Below, one piece after another: positions 47,866-59,858 of a stretch of 64,000 nt of DNA; position 1 is the stretch's first letter, and each line of letters starts with the position of its first letter. Source of the DNA: Episyrphus balteatus (lineage: Eukaryota; Arthropoda; Insecta; Diptera; Syrphidae); the NCBI RefSeq assembly GCF_945859705.1, contig NC_079137.1, positions 73,244,277 to 73,308,276 on the forward strand. The letters run 5' to 3'. The notes below the pieces were generated by a model. The model ran no database searches, was not told where the DNA came from, and worked only from the letters and a program-made list of their open reading frames with translations. The position numbers and the translations under genes were made by a program.

Positions 47866-49071
47866 TGACAAAATCAATTATTTCTTATAATTTTGATTAT
47901 TAATTTTTTTGTCACTTAAATGACAGGTAACCATTTTTCATAATTTTTTTTTTAGTTGAAAGAGATGCAGAAAAAGCTTTATGATTTTCTAAGAAAAGGA
48001 CTAATCAACTGATTTGAAGTGTATAGATTATGTTAATATATAATATGATACTAGGGACCACGTGGTGGTAAGATTGAACATATAAATGCTTGCAAGGTGG
48101 TCAGGTTAACTTGTCGCTATTTTCAATCTTTTATTTTTTTTCTTTTTACTATTTTGTACATTTAAGAGAAGAGAAAGGTCATTTGAAATTTATGGAGTTT
48201 GAGTTAATTATAGCTTTTAGACACTCCACTCTCTAGAGAAGAAATTCATTGTTTTTTCTTCTTTTTTTTAATAGAAGATAGATTCTTGGGAAAAGGAGTT
48301 GAATTTTCATCAGAATTTATTTGTATAAAAAAAATGTTAATGTTGTTTGAAACAATTGTTTTTTTTTTTTTTTTGAAGAGGTCTCTTATAAATATATTTG
48401 TAGAAAATTGTGACTGACTGACAGTGACAGTTGAATTAATTACTAGAATCATCTTTCACTTTGAACTTTGTGGATGTTGTGAAAAGTTATTAGTTTTTTT
48501 TTGTACAGAAGGAAATACAATGCAATTAAGAAAATTTACATAAATAAGTCTTGATAGTTGTCTGATATAGACTTTATCGTTTTTCATTCAAATTAATGTT
48601 GAAAAGCCGTAAAAATGAAAGGGTATTTCCTTACGTGTGCGTTAAGTTTTACTTTAACTCAGTTGTCCTTAAAAAAATTAATAGAATAGAATTTTGTATT
48701 AATTTTTGTTTGTTTTTTTGGTTCATGACTTTGTTTCTTCTTCAGAGTTCCATATTACCTAAATGTGGTCAAATAGCCCATAATCAAGAGGCAAGGTAGA
48801 CGCTTCTAACGCTATCTTTGTTATCAAATTATGACAATTTGTTTAAAAGATAGAAGGGAACAATCACAACATTCTTTTTGTGGTTCGCTAAAGTAGAATA
48901 AAAATGGCTTTTGGAAATGTTTGAAACATTACTCGAACATAAAATTGTGCAGTACATAACATATCACAAAACAGACCTTCATTAAATAGGTTTGTCAGCA
49001 TTAAAAAATAATAATTCATGTATAATTCAGTTTAATTTAAGAAGTAGAAGAGTAGTAGTTGACAAAAAAAA

Positions 49072-49128
49072 AGCTATCTTAAATCTAAATAGAATAGGTC
49101 CAAAGACGCTTCCTTATGGTACTCCACC
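49072..49128 (-). pseudogene. reverse-transcriptase motif relic (non-LTR retrotransposon)
   Basis: Nineteen minus-strand codons read GGVP-stop-GSVFGPILFRFKIA, matching GVPQGSxLGPxLFxxxI with the Q codon mutated to TAA. No neighbouring RT blocks were recognised. Confidence 0.5.
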
Positions 49129-49134
49129 AAATTT

Positions 49135-50635
49135 CTTTCTTCTTTTGATATAAAGGCTGCTACTAAAATTTTTGTTGTTGCAGTAAATTGAAATTCATCA
49201 TAAATTACAATTTTATCAGGAACTTAAGTTCTTTTCCTAAAAAAAATTGGAAAAAATGGAGCAACATTAAAATACTTTCCATCGAAATTTTATCCATTTC
49301 AATCGTTCATCAGTTAATTTTATCAGAAAATGAATTATTTTAATTTCTCTTCCTCTTCCCATTGAGCACAGTTAAACCTACAAACATAATAGTATAAAAA
49401 AATAAATCTATAGTCTATTAAACGTAATTTAAGTTCCTGTTAAAAAAAAAAAAAACATTTACTAAAATTCAGTAGAGCGTTAAATTTTTTTTTTTTTCAT
49501 TTATTTTTGTATTCACTTTTATAGTACAGGTACCTTACCTATATGAGTGTTATTTTAGTTATGTTGTGAGTAATGTTCAATTAACTTTGATAGTCCGTTT
49601 TGGACTTGGTACAATGGAAAATTTTTTTATACGGTTATTGCATGATGATGAATAACTACAAAACTGACTATGAAAAAAGGTGAAGATACAATTTTTTTTA
49701 TTTTTATTTGATTTTTTTGTTAATATAAATGTTTTTCTTGTAGTTCAGTAAGCATGATTTTTGAGTAATTTATGGATATTTTCTTTGTCTGAATAGCGTT
49801 TCCCACGCAAGGAAAAAAACTATTTTTAAATTGACCACAAATATTTTTGGTCAGTGAAGGGAAAGGAATTTTTTTTACTTTTTTTTCAGGAATTAGTTTG
49901 ATTGAGTAAGTAACAATCCAAAACCAGTAGGTATTTGCCAACATTCCTTCCAAATCCTCAAAAAAAAAAAAAAATGCACCCAAAGACAAATTTCCTCCCA
50001 TTAAAAACCTTTCATTAGTCTAATAACTTCCATCATCATCACGCAGTCATTCAGACACATGTTTGTGTCTCAAAATTCCGCGGCCGCTATGCGTTTAACT
50101 GATTACAATTATTATGATTACAAATTTCTTAGAAGATCTTTATCTCAATGATTACACTACTAACTGAGATGATGATGGTTAAATGAGGCGAGCCTCATAT
50201 TTCATGCAAGAATCCAAAGAGCTATGCACCTAATTACAAACTAGTTACCAGATAATTCATTTCTAATCACTTCCAATTCACATACAAACGCAGCATGTTT
50301 CCAATGCATATAGAATATATAACTGCACTTATATTGTAACTGCAACTGCATTGCACACGCCCATGGCTTTTAAGATACTATTTCGCTGAAATGGTATTTC
50401 AAATAAAATTAAAAAAAAAAAACAAATTGTAAAACGCCCAACATAACCCGATTCAAACTAATTCTCCACCTGTTAAGTAATCACACTATTCAACAACTAG
50501 TATCTATTTAAACTGTCACACACAGTGGTGCAAGATAGTATCACAATTGAGACTTTTTTAAAAGTTAACGTTGCAATGCCACATGAAATTGACACATCTA
50601 AAACTCCACTAATAATATTCTTTTTCACACTAGAA
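49135..50635. other. A+T-rich DNA with a possible regulatory islet
   Basis: About 50030-50350 is more complex than its surroundings and rich in ATTA-core words (TGATTACAATTA, AATGATTACAC, CTAATTACAAAC, TCTAATCAC) with a TTATCT GATA-like site. This might be an enhancer with homeodomain sites. The 93-residue minus-strand open frame at 49720-50001 has no family features. Confidence 0.35.
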
Positions 50636-50639
50636 ACCA

Positions 50640-51195
50640 ATTTCGGTTGCCATTTACCACTTTTTACAGCGATTTACCAATATCGGGTGCGATTTATCAG
50701 TTAAGGTACCGATTCATCATTTACAATTGGCAAATTTTTGATGCGAATTTAATATTTTCATCTGCGATTTAGGAGTCTCGTCAACGATTTATCAGTTGCG
50801 ATTTATCAATTTTGGCTGCGATTTACCATTTCAGCTATACGATTTACCTTAATCGGCTGAGATTTATCAGTTCTGGCTGCGATTTACCTATTCGGCTATA
50901 CGATTTACTGAAATCGGATGCGATTTATCAGTTTCGGCTGCGATTTACCATTTCAGCTATACGATTTACCATAATCGGCTGCGATTTATCAGTTTTGGCT
51001 GCGATTTACCATTTCGGCTATTCGATTTACCTTAATCGGCTGCGATTTATCAGTTTTGGCTGCGATTTACCATTTCGGCTACACGATTTACCTTAATCGG
51101 TTTCGATTTATCAGTTTTCGCTGCGATTTACCATTTCAGCTATACGATTAACCTTAATCGGCTGCGATTTATCAGTTTTGGCTGCGATTTACACG
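50640..51195. repeat. 61-bp satellite made of three ~20-bp sub-units (TGCGATTTACC...)
   Basis: About six consecutive units of roughly 61 bp from 50810 to 51195. Each is three related sub-units: CTGCGATTTACCATTTCGGC, TATACGATTTACCTTAATCG and CTGCGATTTATCAGTTTTGG. From 50640 to 50810 the same sub-unit is present in increasingly degenerate, irregular form. The 94-residue open frame at 50812 is generated by the repeat and is not a protein. Confidence 0.85.
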
Positions 51196-51199
51196 GTTA

Positions 51200-53550
51200 A
51201 GAGTTAAATAAGAAAAAGTTGCTTTTAAATCGTAAGCAAATAGTTTCGCACGGCCTAGTTTTGAAAATCTTAATAATATTTCAAATTCAATTATTTTCAT
51301 GGCTGTTTGTGGCAGCATATCGCTTACAAAACTTATCTGATTTTCATACAATTTGGTGGAATTACTTATTTTGGTCTAAGGAAGAACATTATGCCTCTTT
51401 TTAAAGTATAAAAAACATGTGAAGCATAAGCAAGGACGACTTCAATCTGAAAGCACACCCATTTTTCATTTTGTTCCCAATTCTATAGCATTAACAGTCC
51501 CACTGTTAGAAGTGCGTCTAGGTGCGACAGGTAGTTAGACACTTTAAGTCTAAATTGCAACTGGTTCGACTTTATATCAAGTCGTATCTTTAAGGTTTAA
51601 GATATACTCACTGACAACAACGACACGACACAAAACGCAATGCAACGGTAAGATAAATACCTACTCCGATTTTTTATTTTTCCTCTTTTCATCATGCACT
51701 CAAACCCAAGCGATGGCATTTTTCAAATAATTTTTTTTTTTTTTATAAATACATTTAATTTAGATAAAAATAAAATAAAAAAAGAATATAAATAAATAAA
51801 AAAAAAACCTCAAACAACACTGTCTTTAAAGGTAGTATAACAAAATTGTATCTTTCTTATTATTTGCTCCCATAAAATAAAAAATCCGGTTCAATTACAA
51901 TTTGGTAGACAGACAGGCGCAGCCCAGCAGACAAAGTGAAAGTAGTAGATAAGTCAATCACTCATTGGTTTTTGTACTTATTATATTATTATATCTTGTA
52001 TCTTTTTAACAAAAAAAAAAAAAAAATAATTGTTTTATTTTACACCGCAGGGTATTTTCTACAAATGTATCTCTATTGTTTGAAAAAATATCATAACGGG
52101 AATATGGGAACTTAGGTATTAGATATACCGATCTAGACAAAGAGGAACTCATTCGGTCGTGTGGTTGAAAATTTAGGTTTTGAGGCAAATCAAATTTGCT
52201 AAGCTTTCAGATTTTTAACTTTGTTAAAAAAAAAAAAAAAATTAAAAAGTTATTTCTGCAAAAATACCAATTAAAAGTCATATTGTTGAGGGATTTCGTA
52301 AAACACTTTATCGAGATATGCAGTTTTTTTTTGGTTTGTATTCACCTTGTATAACAGTGGAGTGTTGCCTTTTAGAAAGGCTTCGAATTTCATGTGAGGT
52401 AATTTTATTATTTATTGGATTTAAGTTTTTTTTTGTTTTTGGTTTGGATAAATAAAAAAAAAATAAAATAAAATATTACTCGAAACAAAAAAAAAAAAAA
52501 AAACTACTGCATAACACTTTTGTGTTTAGGGTTGAATGAAACTGAAAGTGTTTTTCCGTTTTTTTGTGTGTGTTTTTTTTTTTTTTTTTTAAAAAGGTTT
52601 TTACTTTCTTTGATGATTTATTGAATTACATTTCGCATTTTTATTGTAATCGAGTTGAATTTTGTTGTTTTGTTTTTATGGATTAAATAACACAAATGTT
52701 AAAAAAAATACCTACCACGATTTTTAAGTGGTTTATGTGTTTTTTTCTTATTTTGCATGCACATATCGATGACAAATATTGTAGTACTCAAAAGGGCAAA
52801 AGAGGTTAAGAAAAACAATTAATGCATTTTTACTACAAAATCGTGATAAAAAAGTTACACCTGTTTTATGACTCTTTTTTAAGTTGAGAACTTGCCAAAA
52901 AGTGTTTATTATTCATAAAATATTTTTTTGTGTTTTGGTTAAAAATATGATATATGTAAGTACCAGGTTTAAAAATCAATCCTTTTTTTTTTTTTTTTTT
53001 TTTTTGAGAATACATTGTTTGTTTTCACAAAATTTTTCAAAAATCAAAAAAAATTTTTTTTTTAAATAATCCTTCTGAAAACAGGATGAAAAAAGATTTT
53101 GAAGTATAATCATAACTTTAAAAAACTGATTATTCTGTTAAAATAAGTTAAAATAATTAAAAATAGTAAAAACAAAAAAAAATTTTTTTTTAAATTTTTT
53201 TTTTCAAATTTTTTTTTTTTATTTAAAAGAAAATGATATATTTTTTTAATCTTTCAGAATTTTTTTTACCAAATTTGATAATGCAAAATTAAAATTTGGA
53301 ACAAATTAGGAACAAAATAAAATGTTTTATGAATTAAAAGCAAATTTTACAAAAAAAAAAAACCTCAGTGTCATCCTAATAAAATACTTAGAGTCAAGCA
53401 TTCTGCAGTTTCAGTTTGTCAAAAACTACAAAGCCAACTAATTAAATTTTGAGATCATTTAAATAACATTTCATATTCTGCTCAATTTGATTAGAAACTC
53501 GTTTAGAAATGTGAGGTGAAGTAATCTGTCTTCTCTCTTTTTTAACATTA
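51200..53550. other. A+T-rich, homopolymer-rich DNA
   Basis: Long A/T runs (51728-51744, 52008-52026, 52485-52503, 52570-52590, 52983-53005). No gene supported. Confidence 0.6.
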
Positions 53551-53551
53551 A

Positions 53552-53650
53552 GTCCCTCAAGGAAGCAATATCGGACCACTATTTTTTTCTCTAAAAATCA
53601 AAAATTACTTCATTTCAAATCAAATTAATCATTCAATGCGCATAGTTTAG
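53552..53650 (+). pseudogene. reverse-transcriptase segment (Jockey-like non-LTR retrotransposon)
   Basis: Thirty-two codons to TAG read VPQGSNIGPLFFSLKIKN, then YFISNQINHSMRIV. The first part is a near-consensus match to VPQGSNLGPLLFxLxIND; the second would be the region leading to the catalytic block, which is not recognisable. The codon before V is TAA where glycine is expected, so it is decayed. It lies 1 kb upstream of the C-terminal piece at 54611 on the same strand and could belong to the same old insertion. Confidence 0.6.
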
Positions 53651-53654
53651 TTGG

Positions 53655-54599
53655 CTTAAAAAGAAAGTCATTTTTTACTCAAATAAGTAGGTGATGATCG
53701 AGCGTCAAAGTGATGACAACAATCACTTTTTTTTTTTTTCAACAACATAAAACACTAAATTGATTGGATTGTTTGATGTGATTATAAAAAAAAGCGCCTT
53801 ATATATCAAAAAAGTCAAAACATACTCAATCAATAGAAAATGATTTTAAACGCATACAATCTTAATTTAAATAAAATAAAAATACTTATAAGGAAGAAAT
53901 GCTGAATAATAAAAATCAAAAAAAAAAACTGAAGAAGACTTATAGAAAAGTAGGTATATAAAACAAAAAAGCCGATAAAAAAAAAATAAACGTGACTCTA
54001 ACAAACGTGGGAAACACATCTCTTGTTCCATCGGTTATTTTTTGTATTCAAAGTGAAAATTTGTCTACTCTCATACATTTAAGCTTTCTGCGGAATCATG
54101 AAGTGAAAGAAATAAAAAGATGTACATCAACAAAAAAAAAACAAACAACAACAATATAACAAGATACATTTTTATTTTATTTAATTTTTGCCTTTGCTTT
54201 TTTGTTGCGGTTGGTTTAATGAATTTATAGATCGGAAATGAGAGGTGGCGGTGTTGATGATGGCAAAGTATCAAGTTGAAATTCTTTAATTAAGTATAAT
54301 AGAAAAAAAAAGTTTTAAGGGTTTTAGGTTATAATAATATAAAATATAATTGAAACTGATTTTTTAAGAGCGAGAAAGGTGGGCTCTTAAATTAATGAAG
54401 AATAAAGAAAGGAAAGTTTTGGAAAGTCTAGGAGAAAAAGAATTTGCTATTTTTAAATTATAGTTTGCAAGAGGTCAGATTTGATGGAACTTTTGCTCCT
54501 TTGATTTATAAATGGTTGAATGAAGCACAAGTTTAAGTAAAGATCTATTGATTTTCGACTTGAATAGAGGTGAAAGTAAATTTTTATAATAAGTAGTAG
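53655..54599. other. A+T-rich DNA, nothing clear
   Basis: No intermediate RT blocks were recognised between the two retrotransposon pieces. The 67-residue minus-strand frame at 54071-54274 looks compositional. Confidence 0.5.
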
Positions 54600-55272
54600 A
54601 AATAGTAGTAGTGCGTTATGTGTTTAATCTGAGACGATTTGATCGTGTTTCAAACTATTCGAAGTTATTTTTAAATATGCCATTTGATCACCTCCTTGCC
54701 TATAGGGCATTGGTTTTACTTTCGAATGTGATTGAAACTCGTCAACCTAGTTATTTGTTTGATAAGCTACGCTTTGGATCCTCTAGCAGATCTCATCAAC
54801 TCATTTATCCACGATTTACATGCTTAACATCTGAGCGACAATTCCTAGTTAGCTCTATTCGCCTATGGAATTCTCTACCAGGGCAAATACGGAGGTGCGG
54901 CGGGACTGAGAGATTCAGGATCGAACTTAAGGCTCACTACTCTAATTAATATATTTTTTTTTTTCTTCTTCTTTCTTATATTAAAAAAACATAAATGGAG
55001 ATGTATGTTAAAAAACTTAAAAACTTATACATTTTTGAAAATTATTATTATTATTGTTATAAATTATAATTGTTTAATATTTTTTCAATTTTGCTTTTAT
55101 TTTTTGTAATTTTTAATTTATTATATTTGTATACTGTTATATTGTCATAAACGTATATTATGTTCTGTAGCTCAACTCAATCAAATTTTTAAGCTTCACT
55201 TGCTATAAGATAATTTAAGTCTTAATGTGTAAGCATTTAATCGAAATAAAACTAAAACTAAACTAAAAAAAA
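54600..55272 (+). mobile_element. 5'-truncated non-LTR (Jockey-like) retrotransposon with 3' tail
   Basis: The C-terminal coding part at 54611-54949 is followed by about 320 bp of A/T-rich 3' sequence. This ends in AATAAAACTAAAACTAAACT and an A run at 55265-55272, as expected of a reverse-transcribed 3' end. Severe 5' truncation is typical of such elements. I could not define a target duplication. Confidence 0.7.
54611..54949 (+). pseudogene. C-terminal end of a Jockey-like reverse transcriptase polyprotein
   Basis: An open frame of 112 residues whose first codon here is GTG. It has the signature of the region after the reverse-transcriptase domain in Jockey-like elements: NLRRFDRVSNY near the start, FDHLLAYRALVLL, then QPSYLFDKLRFGS, LIYPRFTC and finally the hallmark RLWNSLPGQIR about 25 residues from the end. 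The frame is intact to its TAA. With everything upstream missing (catalytic RT, endonuclease, ORF1) it is a truncated copy. It is the best preserved protein-coding remnant in the window and so is probably younger than the other RT scraps. Confidence 0.8.
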
Positions 55273-55394
55273 AGATAAACATTAGATCTAGGTAACTGGG
55301 GAGACCTTTTCAACCAAAAGAATTGGACCATAGTTTTAGGGATAATGCCTTTACATCTCAGCTTCCTGAAGTTTTGACAGAAGTTTTTTTCAAC

Positions 55395-55680
55395 TTACTT
55401 AGCCCTTCGAAAAGGCCCTTGAAGGCAAAATCCTGAAACTCTGAATCCAGAAAAAATAAAATACCGAAAATCCAGAATTCCGAAAACCCTAAATTCAGAA
55501 AGCCCACAATTTAAAATGAAAAATTTGAGAACATTTTCTATATTGTAAAATTTTTCGCGATCCCTTTCGGGAATTTGGGTTTTTCGGATTTTGCGTTTAC
55601 GGGATTTTTTAAATTTTGGGTTTGCTGGATTTTGGTTTTTCGGTAGGTACATATTTCGGTTTTCTGGATCTTGACTCTAG
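55395..55680. repeat. CCGAAAATCC / GGATTTTCGG short-unit repeats in opposed halves
   Basis: 55425-55510 carries several units like CCGAAAATCCAGAATTC. 55560-55680 carries the complementary type (TTTTTCGGATTTTG, CTGGATTTTGG, TTTTCGG). The two halves are therefore inverted relative to each other. The 85-residue minus-strand frame covering it is repeat-derived. Confidence 0.6.
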
Positions 55681-57420
55681 CCCAGTTTCAAGAATAGAAT
55701 AAGAGAAAAGAGTCTCATAAAAAATGACTTAATAAGGTCTTTTAGAATTAGCTTATAACAGTGTTACCAAAGTTGTTGAAAAATTAAAACAAAGTATAAG
55801 GTTTTGTATATCAAATTAGAAATTGTTATAAATTTCATGCTTTGTAAGTAATATTGTAAATGCTTGTATTTTACTTCTTTAAACTATCAAAGAAATCTTT
55901 CCGAAGTTGTTGCTTACTTAACTTATACAAACTTCCCGAAGTACTTTAAGTAATCTTAAAACATTTTTATACTTCTTAACGAACATTTAAATTCGTAAGA
56001 AAGTTGGTTCTGAGGAAAGATTTAAAGAAGCTTAAAGAATTTTCAAGTTTAAAATTTAAAGTAAATCCTTAAATTCAGCAAAAGTTTAAGGTATCTATAC
56101 AAACAAATAAAAAAAAACTCCCCTCGTATTGAAAATTTCTTCAAAACATCTGGAAAAAATGCTTTATAAAACTCAAAGTCCAAAGTTCTAACTCAGATCA
56201 TTAATCATTAAATGTATTTGATCCATTTATTTCTAAAACATTCTAACTTTTTTGTCAAACATCAAAAAAGAAAGATGTTTTTTTGTCTGTTTGTTTGCAA
56301 AATATGCTCCAATTAAATAAAAACACTGACAAACACAGACACACAAACACGTGCATATTCAAAACACTCGTTTAATCAATAATTTTTCATCATTTATATC
56401 GACGAACAATAAAAAACACAAACAAAAAACTCAATACCTTGTGATTTGATTTATTATTCAATTCAACTGTCTATACAGAGGAAAAGTTTAACCTATACCG
56501 GCGGAATTCTATTTTTTTTTTTTCTATTTTTTTGAATAAAAGAGCCGGCAAAAAAAATCAAAACCTAGAGACTATCTCTTTGGAACAAAAAAAAAAAACT
56601 GTTGATGACAAAAAACAAAACAAAAATGTATGTAGGTGGCCTTTAGGTATAGACCAACAAAACGAACTGGAATTATGTACCTATTCCCGTTCCAGTAAGC
56701 CGGCAACGGAAGCCTTATAGTAACAGACCAACTTTTTAACCATATAGACGATGGATTTTTTGTATTTTTTTTTTATGTTTACACAACCCGCACAACAGTA
56801 GCGTGAGCGTCATATATGGAGTGAGAGGTTTGTAATAGAAAAACAAAATTCATATACCTTCCTACATATCTAGATACTTTTTTTTTCACCTTCACCATTT
56901 CTGGAATTATAAGTGAAAAAAAACCCCCCCCACATTGGGTGTTTTTTTTTTTTTTTTTTTTTGAATAGGGAAGAAAATATAATCACCATTCAGTATAGGT
57001 TCAAAACCAAAACAAACATAATAAAATAAAATTACAAAAAAATAAAGTATCTACACATTTGAAATGTGTATCTCTAGTATCAGTAAGAGAGACACAATGA
57101 AATTGCCGGATTTATGCATTTACCGCATGCATTTGACATTTTTAGGTTAATTGGATGGGATCCAATGGATATTCAATCTATATTGCAAACTCAAACTCAA
57201 TTCAATATCTCTACACACAAACCGGGACTATGTTTGTTATAGTAGCGTTATCCCACCTACCTTTTTTTTTGCACAAAATAAATAGATACAAAAAATAATA
57301 ATAAGTATCTAAACATGAACATCGTTCATTGTTTGGCAATATGCTATGCTTGCAAGCTTTAATCATGATCATCATAAAAATCATCACGCAAAAATACAGG
57401 GTTGGATTTGGGAAGATACA
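55681..57420. other. A+T-rich DNA, nothing clear
   Basis: Contains poly-T at about 56940-56962 next to a short C run. No gene supported. Confidence 0.55.
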
Positions 57421-57456
57421 AGGTCTGGGGTCCTAATTGAACGAGGAATTGTTTGA

Positions 57457-57720
57457 GTGTTTTTACTCGCTTAGAATGTAGAACAAAGATTTTAGCATTT
57501 TCTAATTTGAAGAAAATAATTTTAGACCCTAAGCTTCAAAATTTCTAATTTAAAGGAAATAATTTAAGACCCTAAGTGTTTTTACTCGCTTAGAATGTAG
57601 AACAAAGATTTTAGCATTTTCTAATTTGAAGAAAATAATTTAAGACCCTAAGCTTCAAAATTTCTAATTTAAAGGAAATAATTTAAGACCCTAAGCTTCA
57701 AAATTTATATGCAACCATTT
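57457..57720. repeat. recent tandem duplication, unit 119 bp
   Basis: GTGTTTTTACTCGCTTAGAA starts at 57457 and again at 57576, and the 119-bp units are almost identical. A third partial copy (the half-unit with GACCCTAAGCTTCAAAATTT) follows. Each unit holds two GACCCTAAG words, the same family as the GGGTCCTAA boxes that follow. Confidence 0.9.
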
Positions 57721-58266
57721 TTCTGGAAATTAGGGCCCTTTTTAAAAGTCTCTTTAGTTTTCTTATAAACAAAGCCCAACCCTGTCAAAAATACTTTGGC
57801 ATCCCCTGAACACATCATAATGAGTGATGTTTGAAGTTTGAAAAAGTCTAAAATAAAAATGTTATATATGAGTGTTGTGCTGCTTGAATCTACACAACGA
57901 CTGACAACGAAGACAGAAGAATCATTTTTTTTCTCTAACGATCAGATTTCAAATTGAATTTTCATGAATGAAGTATTATACCGCACATCTTAACATTGGA
58001 TATGATTGTTTGACAATTTTTGCGTTGAATTGCGACAGACTTGATTGAATATCATCACTTTTGACGGATTTGATGGTTACGAAAAAAAAAATTGATAGAT
58101 TTTAAACATTTTTTTTTTGTAGGAACTTTTCATGCGGCTTTACCTTTGTTTTGTATCGAATGGTTGAGAAATCTTTTAATCCATTGGGAAATATTTACTT
58201 ATTTGGTTGAGGAATATGGTACGACCATAGACAGAATACCGATATTTCATTTATGTCCCAAATTTT

Positions 58267-59185
58267 AGTGGGTCTTAGCCTAAAGTAAAGAGTTAAGTAA
58301 TACAAAAATACATAAACAATATTAAAAACAACAACAGTAGAAACGAATCAAAGCATAACGTACTCAGAAAAGCAGAATATTTATTTGGGTCCTAAAAAGT
58401 AAAAACTCCAAATAATCTATAAAAATATTTATGATTGAAAACAACAGCTAAAAACTACACAACTTAACCAAATACACCACATTAAGTTAAAAACGTCTTT
58501 GGGTCCTTAGAAAAACAAAACATAATCAAGATTTTCACAAGAGGTCCAAGAACTATAGAATCAGTACTCGAAAATACTCAAACATGTACAAAAATTCAAC
58601 AGTAGATACGAATCTTAGCATAATTAATCTATAGAGAAAATATTTGTGTGGGTCCTAAAAAAGTAGGTACCTTAATTAATTTATATAGATATTCAGTATT
58701 GAGAACAATAGTTGAACATGGCATAAATCAATCACATACTATATATTACCTTAAAAACTTGTATGGGTTCTAACAAAAAAAAAAAAAAAAGATTAGAAGA
58801 GGTCCAAAACCAAAAATTAAAGGATATACAAAAATTTGTCGGGTCCTATTTTGCAAGAAACCTTTCTCTTAACTCATAGTTGTAAACAAATTCATGGTTA
58901 ATTGCGTTAGGTTAGGACCCTAAAAAAAATGTAAGTCAAGAAATTATAAACTACACATGAGAAATATAAAGGCTATCAGAACTTGTGGCAATCAATACAG
59001 ACCCATTTACTTGGAATAATCAACAAGACATTTTCCTGAGGTCCTAAGGTTTGATTCAAATTTTTCTCTTTAGGATAGGCAGAAAATCGTGCAATAAACT
59101 GCAAATAAATCTTTCAATGTAGCTTGCTCAGGACTATGTTGGTATTCATGCAAAAAGTTTTTTAGGGTCCTAAATATTCTAGATA
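58267..59185. repeat. GGGTCCTAA box array
   Basis: Boxes start near 58270, 58387, 58501, 58650, 58765, 58841, 58912 (inverted), 59039 and 59164. Intervals are about 117, 114, 149, 115, 76, 71, 127 and 125 bp. The copy at 59161 extends to TTTAGGGTCCTAAA, a near-perfect dyad. Spacers look unrelated. The array is cut by the Tc1 foldback and resumes near 60885 and 61020. Confidence 0.7.
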
Positions 59186-59588
59186 TACAGCTGTGTTCAA
59201 AATAATAGTAGTGCCTGCATCAAAATAACATTTTTTTATAATTACGGTGCTTCTACGGTTAAAAATTTAGTTTCTTTGATGTCAAAGTTTGTAACGGTCA
59301 ATTACTAATAAATGTATCATAGTTTTAAAATGAAAAAGAAGGTTCCAAATAATTTTTCATTGACTTTTGGTTGTTCTTTCTAATTTGACCTGTTCAAAAT
59401 AATAGTAGTTAAAGTTATTTTTGAAGAATTTAAAAGCGGTTTATAATATAGAATATTTATTTTTGGTTTAAAAGTAAGTACTCATATAATAGGAACAATT
59501 TTTCAACAAAAAACGATTTGTTTCGGTTTTAATCTATTTAAAGTTCGAAGTGCAAAACACTGCAGTTCGGATAGCGGAAACTTTTACG

Positions 59589-59838
59589 AAAGCTGCTTGA
59601 AGAAGGGAAAACCTACTTGGAAATTCAAGGTTTTATGAGGATGCTCCCCTGCAATGGTAGCCAATGCAATAAACTCAACGAAAAACCCCAAACGCGCGGT
59701 AGAAAAAGAAAAAAGACCGTCGTAGATGACAGGCGTACTGTCCAGATGAGCAAAGCTGAGCCTTCAGCATCGTCGTTTCGAATCCAGAAGGCTTTAAGCA
59801 TTCGGAGGCGACTGTTAGAGACTAATTTGTACGCTTGA
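59589..59838 (+). pseudogene. Tc1-type transposase, N-terminal part (left arm)
   Basis: Reads LLEEGKTYLEIQGF, then NGSQCNKLNEKPQTRGRKRK, then DDRRTVQMSKAEPSASSFRI and IRRRLLETNLYA before a TGA. This is the paired-type helix-turn-helix DNA-binding region of Tc1 transposases (families usually show EGKTYREI, GRPRKTT, DDRxIxRxxKxxPxxSSxxI and VRRRLxExxLxA). Compared with the right arm it lacks 24 bases (eight residues) before IRRRLLE. It would bind the element's terminal repeats; this copy is broken. Confidence 0.8.
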
Positions 59839-59858
59839 AGTCCACGAAAAGTTCTGTG

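Noticed and set aside
49720..50001. 93-residue minus-strand open frame
   Set aside because: No recognised motifs, includes poly-A/poly-T-derived runs, no splice or promoter context.
50812..51096. 94-residue open frame with repeating peptide pattern
   Set aside because: It is a by-product of the 61-bp satellite. The unit is not a multiple of three and the frame simply happens to lack stops.
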